Below, in pieces: positions 26,312 to 32,915 of a DNA stretch of 32,915 bases (the first letter of the stretch is position 1; each line of letters begins with the position of its first letter). The notes beneath the pieces are model-generated. The model worked only from the letters and a program-made list of their open reading frames with translations, did not search any database and was not told the DNA's origin. The DNA is from an uncultured Clostridia bacterium (GTDB taxonomy: Bacteria; Bacillota; Clostridia; TANB77; CAG-508). The stretch lies in assembly GCA_947628735.1 (NCBI GenBank), contig CANRAY010000004.1, positions 67,358 to 100,272 on the forward strand, written 5' to 3'. The position numbers and the translations under genes are program-made.

Positions 26312-26343
26312 AAAAATTCCAGTGATTTCTCACTGGAATTTTT
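26312..26343. terminator. Terminator of greA, bidirectional
   Basis: A 14-bp perfect stem (AAAAATTCCAGTGA and complement) with loop TTTC and T runs on both strands, between two converging genes. Confidence 0.93.
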
Positions 26344-26356
26344 GTTTTTGACTATC

Positions 26357-26899
26357 CTACATAGGATTTTCAGAGGTTTGTGCAACCTCAAGAACGGCGA
26401 TAAGATTTTCTAAGTAATCCTTAGCAGAATCTGTATTAGGGCTTTCTAATAGCTGCTCATATAATTGGTTCAATTCATTTTTCGTATTCTCGGGAATATG
26501 ATAATTGTCCAACATATTTTGAGTTACTTGAATACGATAGCCGAGCACATATAGGTCCATATCGTTTGGAATGTACAGATCATTGCTTTCTTGATTTAGA
26601 ATCTCATTAATGCTTTTTTGCCACTTTTGCAATCTTCCAGAAGTGCGATCATAATAGAATTCATCAGCAAGTTCGAGAAAATCTCCATATTCGGGGGTAC
26701 TAATCTCATGGTTAATATATAAAGTATCAATTTTATTTACATATTCACCAAGCAAAACGCCCTGAGAAAAAGACTGATCGGAAAATGCCGAAGAATTAGA
26801 TGCAACTTTCCAAATTGCCACTGTAGCAAGTGCTACCAAGGTAAGGAAGATGATGCATCGGAAAATGGAAAAGCTTAGCCGTTTTTTGAGTTCGTTCAT
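26357..26899 (-). CDS. Orphan membrane-anchored protein of higher GC
   Basis: I do not recognise this 180-residue protein. It has a short basic start (MNELKKR), one membrane segment at about residues 12-32, and an outside-facing helical rest with many Asn, Glu and Tyr. GC is visibly higher than in all neighbours (near 40%), and codons such as GCC, GTG, CTC and GAG are common. That points to recent acquisition. Codon 7 is CGG (26879-26881), the only zero-frame CGG in the window not tied to a frameshift; the next base is C. AGGAG lies nine bases before the ATG. A consensus promoter and a 15-bp palindrome lie directly upstream. Confidence 0.75.
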   Translation of the reverse strand: MNELKKRLSFSIFRCIIFLTLVALATVAIWKVASNSSAFSDQSFSQGVLLGEYVNKIDTLYINHEISTPEYGDFLELADEFYYDRTSGRLQKWQKSINEILNQESNDLYIPNDMDLYVLGYRIQVTQNMLDNYHIPENTKNELNQLYEQLLESPNTDSAKDYLENLIAVLEVAQTSENPM

Positions 26900-26924
26900 T
26901 TCGTCGAACTCCTTTCTGTAAATT

Positions 26925-26939
26925 TCCCAATTATTGGGA
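26925..26939 (-). promoter_or_regulatory. Palindromic operator-like site before the orphan gene
   Basis: TCCCAAT and ATTGGGA flank one central base: a perfect 15-base palindrome just after the -10 box, where a repressor would block initiation. It could instead be a small 5' hairpin. Confidence 0.5.
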
Positions 26940-26947
26940 TACTCTAT

Positions 26948-26976
26948 ATTATACTACGTTTTTTTATTTTTATCAA
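26948..26976 (-). promoter_or_regulatory. Sigma-A promoter of the orphan gene
   Basis: On the minus strand TTGATA (26976-26971) and TATAAT (26953-26948) are separated by 17 bases. It lies immediately after the deoD stop. Confidence 0.82.
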
Positions 26977-26980
26977 TTAC

Positions 26981-27691
26981 TTAAATACTTTCTAGAGCTA
27001 ATTTTATCATATTATTTAAAGATTTCTCTCTTTCTTCAGAGCTACTTTCTTCTTTAGTATAATAAGAATCAACAACAGTTAAAAGGCAAGTTGCTTTTTT
27101 ATTGAAATGATTTGCCATATAAAATAATGCAAATGCTTCCATTTCACAGGCAATAATATTTAAATCTTTTGGAAAACGCTTAATAAAACTTGGAATATCA
27201 TCTAAATATCCATCAAAAGCTTCATTACATAGAGTGTTTCCTCTTTCATATGGAATTTTTAATTTTTTTGCTAATTCTTCAAGATTATTATTTAATTCAG
27301 TATCAGCTTCTGCAATATGAGATTCTTTTTCAGACCATGCATAAGCAAAATTTGATTCTGTATAACTTTTATCAACAATAATGGTATCAAATAATTTTAA
27401 ATCTTTACTATAAGAACCACATGAACCAATACGAATAATTTTATCTACATCATAAAATTTAAATAATTCGTATGAGTAAATTCCCATACTAGGCATTCCC
27501 ATTCCAGAAGAAAATACAGTTACTTTCTTTCCGTTATATTTTCCAGTATAAGCTAACATATTGCGTACACTGTTTACTAATTTTACATCTGTTAAAAAAT
27601 TATCAGCAATGTATTTAGCACGTAATGGATCTCCTGGCATTAACACTGTTTTTTCAATATCTTCTTTTTGAGCATTACAATGAATAGGCAT
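26981..27691 (-). CDS. deoD: Purine-nucleoside phosphorylase, DeoD type
   Basis: Splits purine (deoxy)nucleosides with phosphate to free base and (deoxy)ribose-1-phosphate for salvage. The 236 residues match the hexameric bacterial form: MPIHCNAQKEDIEKTVLMPGDPLRAKYIADN with the phosphate-binding Gly and Arg, SSGMGMPSMGIYSYEL, IRIGSCGSY, and the base-binding ACEMEAFALF. GGAGG precedes the ATG. It stands alone, divergent from groES across a 199-base gap. Confidence 0.96.
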   Translation of the reverse strand: MPIHCNAQKEDIEKTVLMPGDPLRAKYIADNFLTDVKLVNSVRNMLAYTGKYNGKKVTVFSSGMGMPSMGIYSYELFKFYDVDKIIRIGSCGSYSKDLKLFDTIIVDKSYTESNFAYAWSEKESHIAEADTELNNNLEELAKKLKIPYERGNTLCNEAFDGYLDDIPSFIKRFPKDLNIIACEMEAFALFYMANHFNKKATCLLTVVDSYYTKEESSSEEREKSLNNMIKLALESI

Positions 27692-27767
27692 ATGTTTCCT
27701 CCTTTTATTTTTGAAATATTATATCCAAAAATATATAAAAAAGCAACCGAATTTTTTTGTTAAACTC

Positions 27768-27795
27768 TTGACTTTTACAAAGTAGGGTATATAAT
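27768..27795 (+). promoter_or_regulatory. Sigma-A promoter of groES-groEL
   Basis: TTGACT at 27768-27773 and TATAAT at 27790-27795 with a 16-base spacer, directly followed by the CIRCE-like operator. Confidence 0.88.
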
Positions 27796-27797
27796 AT

Positions 27798-27824
27798 TTA
27801 GCAGTCAAGAATAATGACTGCTAA
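27798..27824 (+). promoter_or_regulatory. Variant CIRCE operator (HrcA site)
   Basis: TTAGCAGTC, nine bases, GACTGCTAA: perfect inverted repeat with the CIRCE 9-9-9 layout, two bases after the -10. The standard CIRCE arms are TTAGCACTC and GAGTGCTAA, so position 7 differs in both arms in a compensated way. HrcA repression of the groE operon is the expected role. Confidence 0.85.
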
Positions 27825-27884
27825 CATATAATAAATGTGTTTTTTTAGCATATATATATTTATGGTAGTTATTTAAGGAGGTAA

Positions 27885-28172
<288 letters not shown>

Positions 28173-28199
28173 TTATTAATAAAATGGATTTTAAATTAG

Positions 28200-29846
<1,647 letters not shown>

Positions 29847-29860
29847 AATGGAGATTTAAA

Positions 29861-31192
29861 ATGGAAAAAAAGAAAGTAGCATTTTGCACATTAGGATGTA
29901 AAGTAAATCAATATGAAACAAATGCAATGATGCAAAAATTTATAGAAAATGGATATATTGTTGTAGACTTCGAAGAAAATGCAGATGTATATGTGGTTAA
30001 TACTTGTACAGTAACGAGTATGGCAGATAAAAAGTCTAGACAAATGCTTCGTAGAGTAAAAGAGATTAATCCAGACAGCATCCTAGTAGCAGTGGGCTGT
30101 TATGCACAAGTAGCAAGGGAAGAATTAGAAAAAATTCCGGAAATTGATTTAATATTAGGAACAAATGATAAGAGAAATATTATCCAATATGTTGAAAAAA
30201 TGCAAAAAGAAATTCAAGATAAAACATCTGTAGTAACAGATGTTATACATAATGCTGAATTTGCTGATTATGGAACTATAACATATACAGAAAAAACAAG
30301 GGCTGTAATTAAAGTACAGGATGGTTGTGATCGTTATTGTTCATATTGTATTATACCATACGCAAGAGGCAGAGTAAGAAGTAGAAAACCTGAAAGTGTA
30401 GTTAATGAAATTACAGAGATTGCTAAAAAAGGAATAAAAGAAGTTGTTATTACAGGAATACATGTTGCTTCTTATGGGAAAGACTTTAAAAATGAATATA
30501 AATTAATTGATTTGTTAGAAGATATTAATAAAATTGAAGGAATTAAAAGAATTCGTTTAGGATCTTTGGAACCAACATTAATTACAGAAGATTTTGTTAC
30601 AAGGCTTTCAAAGTTAGAAAAAATTTGCGACCATTTTCATTTATCATTACAAAGCGGATGTGATAGTACATTAGAACGAATGAATCGTCGATATACTACA
30701 GAAGAATTTGAAAATGGTGTGAAGTTACTTAGAAAAGCTTATCCGAATGTAGCACTTACAACTGATGTTATTGTGGGATTTCCATCAGAAACAGAAACAG
30801 AATTTGAAATGACTTATCAATTCTTAAAAAGAATTAATTTTTATAAAATGCATATTTTTAAATATTCACAAAGAAAAGGCACAAAAGCAGCCATTATGCC
30901 AAATCAGATAGATGGAAATATAAAAGAAGAACGAAGTAAAAAATTAATAGAATTATCTGATAAAAATGAAATAGAGTTTAATAAGAATTATGTTGGAAAA
31001 GAAGTTGAAGTTCTTTTCGAAGATGAACATATAGAAGATGGAAAAAGATATATTAAAGGACATACAACAAATTATATTGTAGTAAAGGTAGAACTTCCTG
31101 AGAATGTAGAAGCAAATGACTATGAAAATAAAATTAAAAAAGTGTATATAGAACAAACAGATAATATATGTCTAAAAGGAAAATTTATATAA
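29861..31192 (+). CDS. mtaB: tRNA t6A37 methylthiotransferase MtaB
   Basis: Radical-SAM enzyme that converts t6A37 of tRNAs reading ANN codons to ms2t6A. The 443 residues begin VAFCTLGCKVNQYETNAM, the MtaB-specific start, with further cluster II Cys in NTCTVT and VGCYAQ. The radical-SAM motif is Cys156, Cys160 and Cys163 (CDRYCSYC), followed by SLQSGCDSTLERMNRRYT and a C-terminal TRAM domain. It lies 14 bases after groEL and may be partly driven by the heat-shock promoter. Confidence 0.95.
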   Translation: MEKKKVAFCTLGCKVNQYETNAMMQKFIENGYIVVDFEENADVYVVNTCTVTSMADKKSRQMLRRVKEINPDSILVAVGCYAQVAREELEKIPEIDLILGTNDKRNIIQYVEKMQKEIQDKTSVVTDVIHNAEFADYGTITYTEKTRAVIKVQDGCDRYCSYCIIPYARGRVRSRKPESVVNEITEIAKKGIKEVVITGIHVASYGKDFKNEYKLIDLLEDINKIEGIKRIRLGSLEPTLITEDFVTRLSKLEKICDHFHLSLQSGCDSTLERMNRRYTTEEFENGVKLLRKAYPNVALTTDVIVGFPSETETEFEMTYQFLKRINFYKMHIFKYSQRKGTKAAIMPNQIDGNIKEERSKKLIELSDKNEIEFNKNYVGKEVEVLFEDEHIEDGKRYIKGHTTNYIVVKVELPENVEANDYENKIKKVYIEQTDNICLKGKFI

Positions 31193-31206
31193 AATGGCTA
31201 AATATA

Positions 31207-31235
31207 TTGACAAAAATATAAGTTATTGATATATT
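31207..31235 (+). promoter_or_regulatory. Sigma-A promoter of the microsatellite mini-gene
   Basis: TTGACA at 31207-31212 and TATATT at 31230-31235, spacer 17. It lies 14 bases after the mtaB stop and 33 bases before the mini-ORF start. Confidence 0.78.
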
Positions 31236-31268
31236 ATAAACTATAAAAATAAAGGGAGAACACAAAAG

Positions 31269-31334
31269 ATGAAGCCTGAAAACGTTGAGAGAGTACACAC
31301 ACACACACACACACACACACGTACAATTCTATAG
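31269..31334 (+). CDS. Mini-ORF interrupted by an (AC)13 tract, OFF frame
   Basis: ATG 31269 lies ten bases after GGGAG and a consensus promoter. The present frame gives 21 residues: MKPENVERV, alternating His-Thr, then RTIL and a stop at 31332-31334. The base that breaks it is the dinucleotide tract at 31295-31320. With one AC unit fewer or two more, the frame continues through YNSIEEVKDDNAFYFAYKM and ends at TAA 31388-31390, giving 39 or 41 residues, the stop lying in the loop of the following terminator. Promoter, ribosome site, extended frame and terminator together make a compact single-gene unit. The function is unknown. Stretches between 31192 and 31498 not covered by this unit and the REP-like repeat show nothing else. 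Confidence 0.6.
   Translation: MKPENVERVHTHTHTHTRTIL
31295..31320 (+). repeat. (AC)13 microsatellite
   Basis: Thirteen perfect AC units inside the mini-ORF, with no interruption. Such tracts slip readily in replication. Confidence 0.97.
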
Positions 31335-31372
31335 AAGAGGTAAAGGACGATAATGCCTTTTATTTTGCATAT

Positions 31373-31406
31373 AAAATGACAGACTTTTAAATAGCCTGTC
31401 ATTTTT
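31373..31406 (+). terminator. Terminator of the mini-gene
   Basis: AAAATGACAG (31373-31382) and CTGTCATTTT (31396-31405) form a 10-bp stem with a T run. It directly abuts the REP-like element. Confidence 0.85.
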
Positions 31407-31464
31407 GTCACTTTAGGGACGTTCCTTTTTGTGCCAAAAATGTCACTAAAGGGACATACCTTAA
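31404..31464 (+). repeat. REP-like element, copy B
   Basis: Nearly identical to the minus-strand reading of the element at 20161-20222: the first 33 bases from TTTGTCACTTTAGGGACG match exactly, then a few changes around the middle A/T stretch and at the end. The left edge abuts the mini-gene terminator; the right edge lies about 33 bases before the next gene. Confidence 0.85.
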
Positions 31465-31497
31465 GATTAATAATAAAAAAAGGAGGAAAATAAAAAA

Positions 31498-31986
31498 ATG
31501 CAAGAAGAAAAAAATGTAAGATTGAAGAAAGTTATAATAATTTGCATAATACTAATTAGTATTTTAGCAATAGGAACTAGTGTATATGCATATTTTACTA
31601 CTTATGCAGAAGCAAAAGGAGCAATTATTTTTCCAAAAAGGATGGGAAAATCAATTTTAAGTGAAGGAACAGAAAATTTACAGAAAAAAATAGTAGTAAA
31701 AGTAGATAAAAATGAGAAAGGTGCATATGTAAGAGCCAAAATATATACATCAGAATATGTAACATATTCAGGAGATAATTGGGAATACAAGGATGATGGA
31801 TATTATTACTACCAAAAACCATTAAACCCAGGAGAAAGTTCATCAGAATTATTAGTAACAGTAAAAGAACCAAATGAAAAAAATGAATTTGATGTTATTG
31901 TAGTACAAGAAGCAACACCAATAAAATATAATGCATCAGGAGAACCATATGCAAATTGGGATACAAAATATACAGTTAATAAATAG
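31498..31986 (+). CDS. SipW-type signal peptide, TasA/camelysin-like surface protein
   Basis: A 162-residue exported protein. A basic start is followed by a hydrophobic segment (about 12-28) and IGTSVYAYFTTYAEAKG, the pattern of SipW-dependent signal peptides found in TasA and camelysin relatives. The mature part is beta-rich with GAYVRAKIYTSEYV, DGYYYYQKPLNPGE and a strand ELLVTV, as in the camelysin-like fold. Such proteins form or decorate surface fibres. GGAGG lies well placed before the ATG. The next gene follows after 12 bases and shares the fold. No signal peptidase gene is in the window. Confidence 0.7.
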   Translation: MQEEKNVRLKKVIIICIILISILAIGTSVYAYFTTYAEAKGAIIFPKRMGKSILSEGTENLQKKIVVKVDKNEKGAYVRAKIYTSEYVTYSGDNWEYKDDGYYYYQKPLNPGESSSELLVTVKEPNEKNEFDVIVVQEATPIKYNASGEPYANWDTKYTVNK

Positions 31987-31998
31987 GGGGAAGAAAGT

Positions 31999-32793
31999 AT
32001 GAACAATATGAAAAAGAAAATAATTATTATCTTATTGATATTAGTAACTATAATTAGTTTTGCTGTGATATATCAAAAACAACTGATATCTAATTTAAAA
32101 ATATATGAAGCTCAGAAAGCACTAACATATCCAAAACCAGAAGTAGAAACCTATGGAGGTGATATAGGAATTACATTAGTAGAGAATGGAAAAGATGTGG
32201 CATATAGAAATTATAGTGATGGTACTTGGAATGAAAAAACAGAAGGAATATTATTTGAAAACTTACTACAAGGAGGAGAAGAATTTAAACCAGGAAAACA
32301 ATATACAGAAGATTTAAAAGTATTAAATTCAGGAGATGGACCTATATATGTTAGAGTTACAATATATAGATATTGGATATATGATAATGGAAACCAGGAA
32401 ATTGACGAAGAGCAAGTAAAAGATAAATCAAAAGATCCATCATTAATCCAATTAAATTTAATTAATGATAATGTATGGATAGAAGAGACTAGAGATAGCA
32501 ATCCAGAAAGAACAATACTATATTATAAGAAACCTATTGAAGTAGGAGAAAAAACGGAATCATTTTGTAATGCTATACAAATAAAGGATGAAAATATATT
32601 AGCAAAAGAGATAGAGATTAGTAATCAAGATGGACATAAAGTAATTGAAATACAGGAAGAATATGAAGGATGCAAAGCAGTAGTAGAGGTAAGTGTTGAG
32701 GCTGTACAGAAACATAATGCAGAAGATGCAATTATGTCTGCCTGGGGAGTATATGTATATATAGATGAGAATGGAAATTTAAACTTATTATAA
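31999..32793 (+). CDS. Exported TasA-like/fibre-associated protein
   Basis: A 264-residue protein with a membrane segment at about residues 6-25 and an outside-facing beta-rich body. It shares pieces with the gene before it: GPIYVRVTIYRYWIYDNG, TILYYKKPIEVGEKTESF and a closing WGVYVYIDENG. This suggests a larger member of the same fold, perhaps a fibre base or anchor. The N-terminus is a membrane anchor rather than a clear SipW-type signal. GGGGG precedes the ATG. Co-transcription with both neighbours is likely (gaps of 12 and 27 bases). Confidence 0.65.
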   Translation: MNNMKKKIIIILLILVTIISFAVIYQKQLISNLKIYEAQKALTYPKPEVETYGGDIGITLVENGKDVAYRNYSDGTWNEKTEGILFENLLQGGEEFKPGKQYTEDLKVLNSGDGPIYVRVTIYRYWIYDNGNQEIDEEQVKDKSKDPSLIQLNLINDNVWIEETRDSNPERTILYYKKPIEVGEKTESFCNAIQIKDENILAKEIEISNQDGHKVIEIQEEYEGCKAVVEVSVEAVQKHNAEDAIMSAWGVYVYIDENGNLNLL

Positions 32794-32820
32794 TTAAAAC
32801 CGAAATTAGGAGGAGTAAAT

Positions 32821-32915
32821 ATGCGATTAATAAAAAATAAAAGCCAAAAACGGAATAACGTTAATAGCTTTAGTAGTGACAATAGTTATCTTGATTATTT
32901 TGGCACTAACAAGTA
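32821..32915 (+). CDS. Prepilin-like protein, partial, +1 frameshift at CGGA
   Basis: ATG 32821 behind AGGAGG begins MRLIKNKSQK and then meets in-frame CGG followed by A (32851-32854). In the next frame it reads GITLIALVVTIVILIILALTS to the window end: the type IV prepilin cleavage motif (Gly before Ile-Thr-Leu-Ile) and the hydrophobic helix. No start codon exists in that frame, since stops lie just upstream. The zero frame stays open to the window end but looks polar and unlike a pilin. One +1 step at CGGA gives the canonical Lys-Gly|Ile. Third gene of the surface cluster; the rest lies outside. Confidence 0.75.
   Translation, partial: MRLIKNKSQKRNNVNSFSSDNSYLDYFGTNK

Noticed and set aside
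31295..31320. AC tract as part of a CRISPR or larger satellite array
   Set aside because: It is a single dinucleotide run without spacers or further repeats.

Overview
The window is about 33 kb of very AT-rich DNA (roughly 30% GC by eye). It carries an electron-bifurcating-type [FeFe] hydrogenase and many endospore genes (spoIIID, yabG, sipL-like, yunB, spoVAC/D/E, a spore-type GH18 hydrolase). This fits a strictly anaerobic, spore-forming member of the Clostridia, probably a gut or sediment lineage. I cannot name a genus from the sequence. No rRNA, tRNA, CRISPR array, integrase or transposase gene was seen.

Layout. 1-2.3 kb: end of hydB and complete hydA. 2.4-4.3 kb: era, yqzL (small, overlapping) and recO. 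4.3-8.75 kb: an operon with its own promoter, pth-rng-capA-rimO. 8.8-10.0 kb: spoIIID on the minus strand, divergent from yabG. 10.1-14.7 kb: an LtaS-type sulfatase, veg with a consensus promoter, then sipL-yunB. 14.8-17.5 kb: an HD hydrolase and a DnaB-like ATPase with a long acidic region. 17.6-18.5 kb: the rplM-rpsI operon behind a structured leader (minus). 18.7-20.9 kb: a dodecin-spoVAC-spoVAD-spoVAE operon (minus). 21.1-25.7 kb: GH18 hydrolase, an unknown protein and a stand-alone YcaO protein. 25.8-27.7 kb: greA, an orphan membrane-anchored gene of higher GC, and deoD. 27.8-31.2 kb: groES-groEL behind a variant CIRCE operator, then mtaB. 31.2-32.9 kb: a microsatellite mini-gene, a REP-like repeat and a surface-protein cluster (two SipW/TasA-like proteins and a pilin-like protein cut by the window end).

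The most striking signal spans three unlinked loci. spoIIID, the GH18 hydrolase and the pilin-like gene are each broken by what looks like one extra base. In all three the break is at an in-frame CGG codon followed by A. Skipping the C, or reading CGGA as a single Gly, restores exactly the expected protein. Apart from these three, I found no in-frame CGG in roughly ten thousand codons except one (CGG followed by C) in the foreign-looking orphan gene at 26.4-26.9 kb. CGGA in the other two reading phases is common and harmless. This suggests that CGG is not read as ordinary Arg here and that CGGA directs +1 frameshifting. A random sequencing-error origin would not explain the shared codon and phase.

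Other points of interest are an (AC)13 tract inside a promoter-bearing mini-ORF, which looks like a phase-variable switch in the OFF frame; two copies of a REP-like element, one of which supplies the spoVAC stop codon; a four-fold 11-bp-phased repeat upstream of veg; and a compensated CIRCE variant.
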